From positions 1-44,427 of the forward strand of contig CANQFT010000018.1 of the NCBI GenBank assembly GCA_947599925.1: a stretch of DNA of 44,427 bases, given 5' to 3'. Shown piece after piece: positions 14,692 to 24,218 of the stretch. A model generated the notes under the pieces. It searched no databases and had not been told where the DNA came from. It worked only from the letters and a program-made list of their open reading frames with translations. The stretch is from an uncultured Oscillospiraceae bacterium (lineage in GTDB: Bacteria > Bacillota > Clostridia > Oscillospirales > Oscillospiraceae). The translations under genes and the position numbers were made by a program. Positions within the stretch are counted from its first letter, which is position 1, and every line of letters starts with the position of its first letter.

Positions 14692-15495
14692 TCAGGGCGC
14701 GGCGGTGAGGTCGGCGCCGAAGTACTTGATGGACAGCTCACTGAGGGTGCCGTCCTGACGCAGTTCCTCCAGGGCCTTGTCGATCTCGCTTCGCAGGGAG
14801 CTGGTGGCCTCGCCTTTTTGGAGGGGGAAGGCGATGACGTCGGCCTCCTCGGTGTAGGCCGCGACTTTGATGTTGGCGTCGGGGTGCTGAGAGGTGTAGT
14901 CGATGTAAGTGACCTCGTCGTTCAGCGTGGCGTCGATGCGGCCCTGGAGCAGCAGCTCGATGGTCTGGTTCAGGTCGTCCACGCCGGTGACGGTGGCGCC
15001 GTAGCGCTCGGCCACGGCGGCGTAGGTGGAGGAGATGGTGTTGGCGGTGGTCATGCCGTCCAGGTCCTCGAAGGAGTGGATGCGGTCGTCGTCGGCCCGG
15101 ACCATGAGGGCGGTGCGGGAGTAGGCGTAGGGGGCGGAGAAGTCAAACTTCTCGCTGCGGTCGGGGGTGACGTTGACGCCGTTGGCCATGGTGTCGTACA
15201 TCCCGCTCTCCAGGCCCATGAGGAGGCTGTCCCACTCCCCCTCCACAAAGTTGGCCTTGACGCCCAGCTTGTCGCAGACGGCCTGGGCCACCTCGATGTC
15301 GAAGCCCACCAGCGTGTCATTTTCGTCGTGGTAGGTCCACGGGGCCCAGGTGCCCTCGGTGGCGATGGTCAGTTCGCCCTTTTCCCGGACGGCGGACAGC
15401 AGGTCGCCGTCGCCGCCATCGGACTGGCCGCCGCAGGCGGCGAGCAGGCAGAGGAGAAGGGCGGCGAGGGACAGCACAGAGATGAGGCGTTTCAT
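14692..15495 (-). CDS. amino-acid ABC transporter substrate-binding lipoprotein (cystine-type)
   Basis: The 267-residue lipoprotein has a signal peptide with lipobox LLAAC near residues 21-25, and a type II periplasmic-binding fold follows. TEGTWAPWTYHDENDTLVGFDIEVAQAV and WDSLLMGLESGMYDTMANGVNVTPDRSEKFDFSAPY are the standard polar amino-acid binder motifs. The sequence style is closest to cystine binders (TcyA/FliY), which is inference. The ATG at 15495 follows AAGGAGACC. It is the last gene of an ABC operon with permease, then ATPase, then binder. It is convergent with mreB across repeat copy A. Confidence 0.9.
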   Translation of the reverse strand: MKRLISVLSLAALLLCLLAACGGQSDGGDGDLLSAVREKGELTIATEGTWAPWTYHDENDTLVGFDIEVAQAVCDKLGVKANFVEGEWDSLLMGLESGMYDTMANGVNVTPDRSEKFDFSAPYAYSRTALMVRADDDRIHSFEDLDGMTTANTISSTYAAVAERYGATVTGVDDLNQTIELLLQGRIDATLNDEVTYIDYTSQHPDANIKVAAYTEEADVIAFPLQKGEATSSLRSEIDKALEELRQDGTLSELSIKYFGADLTAAP

Positions 15496-15509
15496 GGACA
15501 GGTCTCCTT

Positions 15510-16247
<738 letters not shown>

Positions 16248-16259
16248 GCCGCCGCCTCC

Positions 16260-16928
16260 TTATTTATATTCGTAGGCGTTGAGTTTTTTCTCGCCCCAGC
16301 GCTCCAGCTTGGTGATCAGCGTGGAGAAGAAGAGGTAGAAAACGCCCACTTCCAGGTAGATGGCGAAGGGCTCGTAGTAGTAGCTGACCATCCGCTGGGC
16401 GGCCACGAACATCTCGGCCACGGTGATGTTGCTCACCAAGGAGGTGTCTTTCAGCATGGAGATCAGGCTGTTGCCCAGAGGGGGAAAGGCCGTCCGCATG
16501 GCCTGGGGCAGAACGACGCGGCGGACGGACTGCCACCAGGTGAGCCCGGCGCACTCCCCGGCCTCCAGCTGGCCCACGGGGACGGACTCCAGCGCGGCCC
16601 GGACGGTCTCGGCGCAGTAGGCGCCCTCGTTCAGACCCAGGGCCAGCACGCCGGCCACAAAAGCGGGCAGCTTCAGGCCGAGTTGCCCCAGGCCGTAGTA
16701 GATGACGAAGAGTTGGACCAGGAGGGGCGTGCCCCGAAAGACCCAGATGTAGAACCGGGAGAACCCGGTGAGGACGGGGAGCTTGGCGAACTGGGCCAGG
16801 GCGATGGCCAGCGCCACCACCATGGCCAGGGAAAAGGCCAGAACGGTCATGGGGATGGTCATGGTCAGGCCGGGGATGAGGATGCGGGTGAAGCCCTGGG
16901 CCAGAATGTCCAGTAGTCGCTGCGTCAT
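16260..16928 (-). CDS. amino-acid ABC transporter permease
   Basis: The 222-residue permease has about five membrane helices. The EAA loop of HAAT permeases is visible as EAGECAGLTWWQSVRRVVLPQAMRTAFPPLGNSLI, which contacts the ATPase. FRGTPLLVQLFVIYYGL is the family's N-terminal signature. With one permease gene the transporter is likely a permease homodimer, as in TcyB/GlnP types. It is the first gene of the operon, about 80 bases after the promoter. The leader contains a GC-rich hairpin (near 16981-17007). Confidence 0.92.
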   Translation of the reverse strand: MTQRLLDILAQGFTRILIPGLTMTIPMTVLAFSLAMVVALAIALAQFAKLPVLTGFSRFYIWVFRGTPLLVQLFVIYYGLGQLGLKLPAFVAGVLALGLNEGAYCAETVRAALESVPVGQLEAGECAGLTWWQSVRRVVLPQAMRTAFPPLGNSLISMLKDTSLVSNITVAEMFVAAQRMVSYYYEPFAIYLEVGVFYLFFSTLITKLERWGEKKLNAYEYK

Positions 16929-17008
16929 GGTTTCGCCTGCCTTTTTTCGCGTGGGGTCGCACGGCGGCGGGCCGCGCGCCGACCCCGCCGGTGGCGGGGA
17001 CGGGGTCT

Positions 17009-17037
17009 ATTATAAAACAAAATGGGAAAAATAGCAA
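17009..17037 (-). promoter_or_regulatory. promoter of the amino-acid ABC operon
   Basis: On the minus strand TTGCTA, a 17-bp spacer and TATAAT lie in an AT-rich patch upstream of the permease gene. The following leader of about 80 nt holds a CCCCGCC/GGCGGGG hairpin. Confidence 0.7.
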
Positions 17038-17110
17038 ATGTCATTTGTCCGCGAAAGGGGGCGGCGGCGCCCCACCCCGCGGGGCGCTCGCGGGCCGTCC
17101 GGCATGACAA

Positions 17111-17140
17111 AGGGGACAGCCCCGGCTGGGACTGTCCCCT
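17111..17140 (-). terminator. terminator of the degV gene
   Basis: A 9-bp stem AGGGGACAG/CTGTCCCCT with a GC-rich middle is followed on the minus strand by a weak TTTG run. It lies 13 bases after the degV stop. Confidence 0.6.
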
Positions 17141-17153
17141 GGCGGTCCTGGGG

Positions 17154-18029
17154 TCAGTATTTGGTCCGCACGTCCTCCCCGCCGAAAAAGAAGAGGGCCA
17201 GGGCGTCGGGCCCGGTGTGGGACCCGGTGACGGGCTCGTAGCAGACGGTGACGATCTCTTTGGGCTGGTTGGCGGCCCGGATCAGCTCGGCAAGGCGCTG
17301 GGCGTCGGCGGGGCAGTCGGCGTGGGCGATGGCCACGGTCTGGGCGGCGGGGTCCACCGCCAGCTCCGCGTAGCGGTCGGCCATGGCCCGGACAGCCTGC
17401 TTGCGGCCCCGGACCTTGGCCGAGACCACCAACTGCCCGGCGGGGCTGCCCTTTAAGATGGGCTTGATGCCCAGCATGGAGCCCACCACGGCGGAGACGC
17501 CGGAGACCCGGCCTGTGCGCCGGAGGTGCATCAGGTCGTCCACCATGAGCAGTTGGCAGAGGGTGGGGACCTCCCGGCGAATGGCCCGGACGGCGTCGTC
17601 CAGCTCAAGGCCCTGGGCCTGGAGCTCCACGGCCCGCATGACCAGCAACCCCTCGCCCAGAGAGGCGGCAAGGGTGTCCACCACCGCGACCCGGCGGCCG
17701 GGGAAGGTCTCGCGCAGTTCCTCGGCGGCCATCTGCGCGGAGTGGCACGAGCCGCTGATGCCGGAGGACATGGACAGAAACAGCACGTCCTGCCCCTCCT
17801 CCAGAACGGGGGTGAACAGGTCCACGAACCGCTGGGGCGGGATCTGGGAGGTGGAGGCGTGCCGGCCGTCCCGCAGGGCCTGGTAGTAGGCGTGGCCGTC
17901 AAAGGAGCCGGGGGTCTCGCTCAACTCCTGGCCGTCGATGTGGTAGGAGAAGGGGATGATGATCAGGCCGTGGTCCTGGATGTAGGACCAGGGGAGGTTT
18001 GCCGAGGTGTCCGTGGCGATTCGATACAT
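17154..18029 (-). CDS. DegV family fatty-acid-binding protein
   Basis: The 291-residue protein has the DegV family features: RIATDTSANLP at the start, STSQIPPQRF, SSGISGSCHSAQ and the RRTGRVSG segment before GSMLGIKPIL. DegV/FakB proteins bind a fatty acid and present it to the FakA kinase; no fakA is seen here. The ATG at 18029 follows TGGAGG; a TTG codon upstream is not needed. Its promoter overlaps an 8-bp-arm inverted repeat, suggesting control by a dimeric repressor encoded elsewhere. Confidence 0.9.
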   Translation of the reverse strand: MYRIATDTSANLPWSYIQDHGLIIIPFSYHIDGQELSETPGSFDGHAYYQALRDGRHASTSQIPPQRFVDLFTPVLEEGQDVLFLSMSSGISGSCHSAQMAAEELRETFPGRRVAVVDTLAASLGEGLLVMRAVELQAQGLELDDAVRAIRREVPTLCQLLMVDDLMHLRRTGRVSGVSAVVGSMLGIKPILKGSPAGQLVVSAKVRGRKQAVRAMADRYAELAVDPAAQTVAIAHADCPADAQRLAELIRAANQPKEIVTVCYEPVTGSHTGPDALALFFFGGEDVRTKY

Positions 18030-18042
18030 AGCGCTGGCCTCC

Positions 18043-18065
18043 AATCTAATTTACTAGATTAGATT
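18043..18065. promoter_or_regulatory. operator-like inverted repeat at the degV promoter
   Basis: The arms AATCTAAT and ATTAGATT are separated by 7 nt and overlap the predicted -10. The size and symmetry suit a TetR-type dimer (inference). Confidence 0.5.
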
Positions 18066-18089
18066 AGCAGATTATAGTTACGATGTCAA
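18061..18089 (-). promoter_or_regulatory. promoter of degV
   Basis: On the minus strand TTGACA, a 17-bp spacer and TAATCT lie 30 bases upstream of the degV ATG. Confidence 0.6.
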
Positions 18090-18102
18090 GGGAATTTTGC
18101 GC

Positions 18103-19143
18103 TCAGCGGACAAAAAAGCGGTAGACGGTCTTTTGGCGGTAGGGTTTTCCCTTGGGCAGAAGGGCGGAGGGGAAGTGGGGCTGGTTGGGGGCGTCGGGGA
18201 AGGACTGGGTCTCCAGGCAGAAGCCCCAGCGCTTGGCGTAGGGCGCGCCGCCCTTGCCGGCGGGACAGCCGTCCAGGTAGTTGCCGGTGTAGAACTGGAC
18301 GCCGCTCTGGGTGGTGAGCACCTCCAGGGCGACGCCGGTCTTGTCCGACCAGGCCAGGGCAGCGGGACGGAGGGAACCGATGGGGCCGGGGACCAGCCAG
18401 TTGTGGTCGTAGCCGCCGGCCTGCCGGAGCTGGGGGAAGGCGCGGTCCCAGCCGCGGCCCATGGGAATGCCCTGGCGCAAGTCCATAGGGGTGCCCGCCA
18501 CGGACGCGATCTCCCCGGTGGGGATGCTCTGGGCGTCGGTGGGGGTGTAGAGGGCGGCGGGCAGGGAGATGTGCTGGCGTCCCACGGGGCCGGAACTGTG
18601 GCCGTCCAGGTTGAAGTAGCTGTGGTTGGTGAGGCTGCAGAGGGTGGGGGCGTCGCTTTTGGCGGCGTAGTCGATCTCCAGGGCATGGCCGGTGAGACGG
18701 TAGGTCACCCGGACGGCGAGGGCGCCGGGGTAGCCGGCCTGACCGTCGGGGCTGACCAGGGAGAGGGTCACAGAGGCGGCGGACAGGGCCTCTATGGTCC
18801 ACACCTGCTTGTCAAAGCCCTCCGGCCCGCCGTGGAGGTGGTTGGGGCCGTCGTTGGCGGGCAGGGCGTATTCCACGCCGTCCAGGGAGAAGCGGGCGCC
18901 GCCCACGCGGTTGGCGAAGCGGCCGATGAGGGCGCCGATGTACTTGTCCTGCCGGAGATAGTCCTCCAGCGTGTCAAAGCCCAGCACCACGTCCACGGCA
19001 TGGCCGGAGCGGTCGGGCACGGAGAGGGCGCGCAGGGCGCCGCCGTAGGTGATGATCTGGCAGGACATGGGGCCCTTTTTCAGCTGGACCAGGTCCACGG
19101 CTGTGCCGTCGGGCATGGCGCCGAAAGGGGTCTTGGTGGCCAT
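18103..19143 (-). CDS. galM: aldose 1-epimerase (galactose mutarotase)
   Basis: The 346-residue protein is a full-length mutarotase that interconverts alpha and beta anomers of galactose or glucose. The substrate-binding GRFANRV, the catalytic histidine in TNHSYFNL and the C-terminal catalytic glutamate in LETQSFPDAPN are present. No signal peptide is seen, so it acts in the cytoplasm. The other Leloir genes are not nearby. It is divergent from mgtE, and each gene has its own consensus promoter. Confidence 0.93.
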   Translation of the reverse strand: MATKTPFGAMPDGTAVDLVQLKKGPMSCQIITYGGALRALSVPDRSGHAVDVVLGFDTLEDYLRQDKYIGALIGRFANRVGGARFSLDGVEYALPANDGPNHLHGGPEGFDKQVWTIEALSAASVTLSLVSPDGQAGYPGALAVRVTYRLTGHALEIDYAAKSDAPTLCSLTNHSYFNLDGHSSGPVGRQHISLPAALYTPTDAQSIPTGEIASVAGTPMDLRQGIPMGRGWDRAFPQLRQAGGYDHNWLVPGPIGSLRPAALAWSDKTGVALEVLTTQSGVQFYTGNYLDGCPAGKGGAPYAKRWGFCLETQSFPDAPNQPHFPSALLPKGKPYRQKTVYRFFVR

Positions 19144-19183
19144 GGGGAAGCCTCCTTCTGTGGTTTTGTGGGGTCACGGACCT

Positions 19184-19212
19184 ATCATACAACGAAACGG
19201 GCCCGTTGTCAA
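19184..19212 (-). promoter_or_regulatory. promoter of galM
   Basis: On the minus strand TTGACA, a 17-bp spacer and TATGAT lie about 40 bases upstream of galM. Confidence 0.75.
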
Positions 19213-19229
19213 AATTTAGTAAGTTCACC

Positions 19230-19258
19230 TTGCACAACGCGCCGGCGGCGGATATAAT
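19230..19258 (+). promoter_or_regulatory. promoter of mgtE
   Basis: TTGCAC, a 17-bp spacer and TATAAT lie 27 bases before the GTG start of mgtE. The short leader leaves no room for an M-box magnesium riboswitch. Confidence 0.8.
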
Positions 19259-19285
19259 ATGGGGAGAAAAGGAGGTGGGGTCTCC

Positions 19286-20680
19286 GTGGAAGATCAGGAG
19301 CGCAAGGAGCTGGACCTGACGGGCCAGATCGTGGCCATTATTACCAGCGGGCAGGATGACGCCGCCATTCGACAGGCCCTGGACGACTACCACGCCAACG
19401 ACATCGCCTCGGCCCTGGAGACCCTGGACGGCGCCCAGCGCAGGGCGCTCTACCGGGTGCTGGGCCAGGAGCGCACCGCGGAGGTGCTCAGCTACACGGA
19501 CAATGTGTCCGACTACCTGGAGGAGCTGCCCGCCCGGAAGGCGGCCCAACTGCTGGGCAACATGGACGCCGACGACGCGGTGGACGCGCTGGAGGACATC
19601 GACAGCGAGGGCAAGCGGGAGGAGCTGCTGTCCCTGATGGACGGGGAGAGCTCCCAGGACGTGCGGCTGATCGTGTCCTTCGAGGAGGACCAGATCGGCC
19701 ACATGATGACCACGAACTTCGTCTCCGTGCCGGAGAGCGCCACGGTGAAGGAGGCCATGCGCTCGGTCATCGCCCAGGCCGAGGAAAACGACAACATCAA
19801 CACCATTTACGTCACCGACGCCCAGGGCCGCTACGCCGGGGCCATGGAGCTGAAGGACCTGATCATCGCCAGGGAACACGTGCCCCTGGACCAGCTCACG
19901 TCCCGGAGCTACCCCAGCGTCTACGCCACGGAGCGGATCGACGACACCATGGAGCGGCTGATGGACTACGCCGAGGACTCCATCCCCGTGCTGGACCAGG
20001 CGGGGGCGGTCATCGGCGTCATCACCGCCACGGATCTGGTGGAGGCGGTGGACGACGCCTTGGGCGAGGACTACGCCAAGCTGGCCGGTCTGACGGCGGC
20101 GGAGGACCTGCGGGAAGGGCTGGGCCAGAGCATGAGGAAGCGGCTGCCCTGGCTGGTGCTGCTGCTGGGGCTGGGCATGGTGGTCTCCAGCGTGGTGGGG
20201 GTCTTTGAGGCGGTGGTGGCCCAGGTCGCCATCGTGGTGAGCTTTCAATCCCTGATCCTGGACATGGCGGGCAACGTGGGCACCCAGTCCCTGGCCGTCA
20301 CCATCCGGGTGCTGATGGACGAGAACATCTCCGGAGCTGAGAAGCTGCGGTTCATCTGGAAGGAGATGCGGGTCGGCGGGGCCAACGGTCTGCTGCTGGG
20401 CGCGCTGTCCCTGGTTTTCGTGGGGCTCTACCTGCGGCTGGTCAAGGGCTATCCCGGCCGGACCAGTCTGGCCATCGCGGGGTGCGTGGGGCTGGCGCTG
20501 TTTCTGTCTATGATCATCTCCAGCCTGGTGGGGACCGTGATCCCCATGTTCTTCCACAAGCTGAAGGTGGACCCCGCCGTGGCCTCCGGGCCGCTGATCA
20601 CCACGGTGAACGATCTGGTGGCGGTGGTGGCCTATTACACCCTGGCCGGGTTCATGCTGGCGGGCCTTGGCTTAATGTAG
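19286..20680 (+). CDS. mgtE: magnesium transporter MgtE
   Basis: The 464-residue protein has the MgtE plan. Residues about 1-125 form the N-terminal helical superhelix (DIASALETLD..LPARKAAQLLGNMDADDAVDALEDI), then come two CBS domains (about 130-255) and five membrane helices to the C-terminus. The pore signature DMAGNVGTQSLAVTIR is in helix 2. CBS and N domains sense cytosolic Mg2+ and close the channel. The GTG start is preferred because AAGGAGGTGG lies 8-10 bases upstream; the ATG at 19259 overlaps the -10. Confidence 0.95.
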   Translation: MEDQERKELDLTGQIVAIITSGQDDAAIRQALDDYHANDIASALETLDGAQRRALYRVLGQERTAEVLSYTDNVSDYLEELPARKAAQLLGNMDADDAVDALEDIDSEGKREELLSLMDGESSQDVRLIVSFEEDQIGHMMTTNFVSVPESATVKEAMRSVIAQAEENDNINTIYVTDAQGRYAGAMELKDLIIAREHVPLDQLTSRSYPSVYATERIDDTMERLMDYAEDSIPVLDQAGAVIGVITATDLVEAVDDALGEDYAKLAGLTAAEDLREGLGQSMRKRLPWLVLLLGLGMVVSSVVGVFEAVVAQVAIVVSFQSLILDMAGNVGTQSLAVTIRVLMDENISGAEKLRFIWKEMRVGGANGLLLGALSLVFVGLYLRLVKGYPGRTSLAIAGCVGLALFLSMIISSLVGTVIPMFFHKLKVDPAVASGPLITTVNDLVAVVAYYTLAGFMLAGLGLM

Positions 20681-20703
20681 GACCCACCGGACGGCGGGCA
20701 AAG

Positions 20704-20895
20704 AAGCCTCGCAGAGTTTCGCGCCGTAGGGCGCGAAAGGGGTATAAAAAATTTTTTCCGGCGGCGTGTACGTCGGAAAAAATACATCTCGGCCCGCAAA
20801 CGTGCGCCCCGACCGTCCTTGTGGCGGTCGGGGCGTGCGCTGCGGCGGGCCGCAAAAAAATTATCCAAGAAGCGGCGAAGCCGTTTCTTGGATAA
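20704..20895 (-). repeat. modular structured repeat, copy B (complete, leftward)
   Basis: Read on the minus strand, H1 (20861-20895) is a 16-bp hairpin followed by seven T, a good terminator for the EAL gene whose stop is three bases away. H2 (20790-20852) has the conserved arms and loops but a different inner stem, CGCCCCGACCG/CGGTCGGGGCG. H3 (20752-20780) is TTTTTTCCG...CGGAAAAAA. M4 occupies 20705-20738. The gap is shared with the convergent mgtE. Confidence 0.85.
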
Positions 20896-20897
20896 AT

Positions 20898-22826
20898 TTA
20901 GGAGGCGGCCTCGGCCTTTTCCGGGGGCTGGAAGTTCTGGAGGTAGATCAGGAAGTCCGCTTCGGACAGGGGCTTGGAGAAGTAGAAGCCCTGGATGTAC
21001 TCGATGCCCAGGGCCTCGATGGCGTGGAGTTCCTCCAGGGTCTCCACCCCCTCGGAGACGATGGACAGGCCGATGTCGTGGATCATGCGGATGGCGGCGT
21101 TCATGACCTGCTGGGCCCGGTGGCTGGCGAAGTAGGACTGGGTCATGGCCCGGTCGAACTTGGCGATCTTGACGGGCAGGTCGATGATGTAGTCCAGGTT
21201 GGACTGGCCGGTGCCGAAGTCATCCAGGGAGAAGGAGGCGCCGTAGTCGATGAGCTGGTCCATGTTCTTGAGGAGGATCTGCTTGGTGGAGGTGGAGGCG
21301 GACTCGGTGATCTCCAGGTTGATGTGCTGGGGCGGGATGCCAAAGCGACGCATGATGTCGATGTAGTCGGCGGCCAGGTCGCTGCTGGCGCACTGGACCA
21401 CGGAGAGGTTGACCTCTACATAGTCCAGGCCCAGTTCCTCCAAGGGGTGGGTCTTGATGAAGCGGCAGACGTGCTCGAAGATCAGCTTGCCCAGGGCCAG
21501 GATCATGCCGTTGGACTCGGCGATGGGGATGAACAGGCCCGGCGGGACCAGCTTTCCATCCCCGTCCCGGATGCGGACCAGGGCCTCGGCGGAGGTGATG
21601 CGGCGCTCCCTGGTGGAGTAGATGGGCTGGTAAAAGACCTCGATGGCGTCGTTCTGGATGGCGGCGTCCAGCAGGTTTTCCACCTTCAGGTCCTCCCAGA
21701 CCTCGTCGATGGTGCGCTGGTCCACCTCCAGAAGATCCTCCTGGAAGTAGTGCTTGTGGCTGAGGCGGCGGAGGAAGTAGAGCAGAGAGGCGTGGGAGTT
21801 GACCATGCGGGCGCTGGGCACCAGCACCCAGTGGAGCTTGACGGAGATGGAGTCCAGATCGGGCCAGTGCTGATCGACGTAGCGGACGAGGCGGCTGTAC
21901 GCGTCCTTGGCGTCCTGGGGCCGGTCGAAAACGAAGAAGATGCGGGTCTCGCCCTGGCGGAACGCCATCCAGTGGCGGTGGCCGGCCACGTAGCGGCCCA
22001 GCTCCCGGCGGACGTTTTCCGCGTTGGTCTTGCCCGTGCCGCGGTCCAAGGGCCCGTCAAAGAGCAGGAGCATGGCGGTGAAGTCGCCGGGGTGACTGTA
22101 CCGCTGGCGGAGGTAGGAGTTGAGCACGGCGGTGCTGAACAGCCCGGTGTCCTTGTCGAAGTTGGCCTCCGGGTTTTCCAGGGAGAGGTAGAGGATCAGG
22201 ATGCCCACGGCGCAGGCGAAGCCCGCCAGCAGCAGGGTGTGGTCCATCAGATGGAGGACGAAGGCCCCGATCCAGAGGACCATCCAAAGCACCACCGAGA
22301 TCAGCCGCATCCGGTTGAGGTGGCGGCGGTCAGAGATCAGATGGAAGACGATGAGGGTCAGGTAGATGACGATGAGGACGTAAGCGGCGTGGACGCTGGG
22401 GCCGCCGGTGTTGGTGACTGTGCCCGCGCTGTCCCGAACGTAGTCGATGGGCAGGGAGAACAGGACCACCATGCCCAGGAGACCGATGGTGATGTAGGCG
22501 AACGCCCGGCGCTGGAATTTTTGGGGCTGGTCGTAGTAGATGTCCGCGCAGATGTACAGAAGCGTGGACACGCCCATGGCGGAGAGGGTCAGCAGGTAGG
22601 CCTTGCTCACATAGTCCACCAGCAGACGGGGAATGGCGGCGCCAGGGGCGAAGGCGGCGCGGATGAGGAGGACGGACCCGGCGTCCAGGCTCAGGCAGAC
22701 CAGGGCGGTCCAGATGACCAGACGGAAGATCCGCTGGGTCATCAGGCGGGTGGCCTTGTACCGGGAGTGGAAAAACAGGAGGATCAGCAGTATGATAATG
22801 CCGCTGAGCTGCAGAGAAACGCCCAT
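20898..22826 (-). CDS. membrane EAL-domain c-di-GMP phosphodiesterase
   Basis: The 642-residue protein starts with about seven hydrophobic helices (residues 5-215), a sensor module like those of 7TM receptors. A degenerate GGDEF-like region follows (about 220-370). A complete EAL domain occupies about 380-625. EAL residues present are AEALVR, VNLSVVQ, LEITES, LDDFGTGQSN, KFDRAM, EGVET and QGFYFSKP, so it should hydrolyse c-di-GMP. KFDR replaces the usual KIDR/KLDR, a mild change. It is divergent from a cohesin/SLH surface operon. Its 3' end is immediately followed by repeat copy B, which supplies the terminator. Confidence 0.92.
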   Translation of the reverse strand: MGVSLQLSGIIILLILLFFHSRYKATRLMTQRIFRLVIWTALVCLSLDAGSVLLIRAAFAPGAAIPRLLVDYVSKAYLLTLSAMGVSTLLYICADIYYDQPQKFQRRAFAYITIGLLGMVVLFSLPIDYVRDSAGTVTNTGGPSVHAAYVLIVIYLTLIVFHLISDRRHLNRMRLISVVLWMVLWIGAFVLHLMDHTLLLAGFACAVGILILYLSLENPEANFDKDTGLFSTAVLNSYLRQRYSHPGDFTAMLLLFDGPLDRGTGKTNAENVRRELGRYVAGHRHWMAFRQGETRIFFVFDRPQDAKDAYSRLVRYVDQHWPDLDSISVKLHWVLVPSARMVNSHASLLYFLRRLSHKHYFQEDLLEVDQRTIDEVWEDLKVENLLDAAIQNDAIEVFYQPIYSTRERRITSAEALVRIRDGDGKLVPPGLFIPIAESNGMILALGKLIFEHVCRFIKTHPLEELGLDYVEVNLSVVQCASSDLAADYIDIMRRFGIPPQHINLEITESASTSTKQILLKNMDQLIDYGASFSLDDFGTGQSNLDYIIDLPVKIAKFDRAMTQSYFASHRAQQVMNAAIRMIHDIGLSIVSEGVETLEELHAIEALGIEYIQGFYFSKPLSEADFLIYLQNFQPPEKAEAAS

Positions 22827-22879
22827 GGCCGACCCTCCTTTCTCGTGTAGACGCGGAAAATCCTCTCTGACGGGAAAGC

Positions 22880-22908
22880 ATTATACCACTTAAATTGGGA
22901 AAAGGCAA
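22880..22908 (-). promoter_or_regulatory. promoter of the EAL gene
   Basis: On the minus strand TTGCCT, a 17-bp spacer and TATAAT lie about 54 bases upstream of the EAL gene start. Confidence 0.7.
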
Positions 22909-22974
22909 GAGAAAAACGGGCGGAGAGGAGGGCGGGCTGGAAGATGTTTTCAAGAAAAAGGGCCAAATTGGGGC

Positions 22975-23003
22975 TTGCAATCGGCGCAAGAGTGGTGTAA
23001 AAT
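22975..23003 (+). promoter_or_regulatory. promoter of the cohesin/dockerin operon
   Basis: TTGCAA, a 17-bp spacer and TAAAAT lie 75 bases upstream of the first gene. It is divergent from the EAL promoter; the two -35 regions are about 65 bp apart. Confidence 0.7.
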
Positions 23004-23078
23004 AACAACGCTGACAATGGTGCTATCATGCGCCTATGGCGGCGATCCCCATGAAACCAAGGCAAGGGAGGACGAGGA

Positions 23079-24215
23079 ATGAGGAAGAGATCCATCGCCC
23101 TGGTGCTGTGCGCGCTGCTGCTGGCGGGCATTCTGCCGCCGGGCGCGGGAGCGGCCGGGACGCCAACCTTTGTGGTGGAGGCGCCGGAGACCCTGCCGGC
23201 GGTGGGGGAGGAGTTCACCGTCACCGTCAGGATGGAGAACAATCCGGGATACGGCATGGTGCAGTTCTACCTGCTCTACGACAACGCCTCTCTTCGCTGC
23301 ACGAAGATCGAGCCGGGCGAGAAGATGCCGAGGTTTGCGGCGTACAACCCGGACAACAAGGGAAAGGCGGCAGTGGGAGCGGGGGACATCGAACAGATCA
23401 ACGGGGACGGCGTGATCGCCCTGTTGACCTTTGAGGTCCTCAAGGAGACCAACGAGCCCGACTTCTCCCTGGAGGAGTTCATCATCGGCGATATGCAGGG
23501 CGAGCCCATGGAGGTCGCCACGGAATTCCGCAGAGTTCAGGAGAAGACCGGGACCAGCTCCAGGCCGTCCACCAGTCCCAAGCCCAGCCAGGGCACGGGA
23601 AGCTCCACGCCGGAGCCCCCGGAGGAGCTGAAACCGGAGCCGGAGACGGTGACGTTCACCGATCTGGCGGGCCACTGGGGAGAGAGCTACGCTGTGAAGG
23701 CGGCCCAGGAGGGACTGTTCAAGGGTTATGCCGACGGCAGCTTCCACCCGGACGAGGCGGTGAGCCGGGCCCAGTTCGTCACCGTGCTGTGGCGGCTGGC
23801 CGGGGCCCCCGCAGAGGAGCGGGAGACGCCCTTCGCGGACATCGCCGACCAGTACATCGAGTTCCGGCAGGCCATCGCCTGGGGATACCACCAGGGATAT
23901 GTGCGGGGCACGGCGGAGGACGCCTTCTCCCCGGAGGGCACCTTGACCCGGCAAGAGGCGATGACCATCCTCTTCCGGTACGCGGGAGAGCAAAGCGGCA
24001 TGGAGCTGATGTTCACCTCCGTCTATGACAGCCAGTTCCAGGACAGCGCGGACATTGCCCCGTGGGCCAAGAGCGCCATGTACTGGGGCGTCTACCGAGA
24101 GTTGATCCAGGGCACCGGCGGAGGGAACCTGAGTCCCACCGGCTCTGCGAGCCGGGCCCAAATCGCGAAGATCATGAGCCTATACCAAGAAAAATTCGGG
24201 AAGGAGGAGAATTAA
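23079..24215 (+). CDS. cohesin-domain protein with SLH anchors
   Basis: The 378-residue exported protein has a signal peptide (cleavage near GAGAAG, residue 25) and a cohesin-type beta-sandwich at about 28-155 (PTFVVEAPETLPAVGEEFTVTVRMENNPGYGMVQFYLLYD, then GDGVIALLTFEVL). A Pro/Ser/Thr linker and three SLH repeats (about 190-370: FTDLAGHWGESYAVKAA.. onward) follow. SLH repeats bind pyruvylated cell-wall polymer, so the cohesin would be held at the surface. The next gene encodes a dockerin protein, the natural partner of a cohesin. The architecture recalls OlpA-type anchors but no glycoside hydrolase is nearby. Confidence 0.88.
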   Translation: MRKRSIALVLCALLLAGILPPGAGAAGTPTFVVEAPETLPAVGEEFTVTVRMENNPGYGMVQFYLLYDNASLRCTKIEPGEKMPRFAAYNPDNKGKAAVGAGDIEQINGDGVIALLTFEVLKETNEPDFSLEEFIIGDMQGEPMEVATEFRRVQEKTGTSSRPSTSPKPSQGTGSSTPEPPEELKPEPETVTFTDLAGHWGESYAVKAAQEGLFKGYADGSFHPDEAVSRAQFVTVLWRLAGAPAEERETPFADIADQYIEFRQAIAWGYHQGYVRGTAEDAFSPEGTLTRQEAMTILFRYAGEQSGMELMFTSVYDSQFQDSADIAPWAKSAMYWGVYRELIQGTGGGNLSPTGSASRAQIAKIMSLYQEKFGKEEN

Positions 24216-24218
24216 GAA

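Noticed and set aside
19201-19286. Mg2+ riboswitch (M-box or ykoK leader) before mgtE
   Set aside because: Only about 20-30 bases separate the predicted transcription start from the GTG start, too few for an aptamer.
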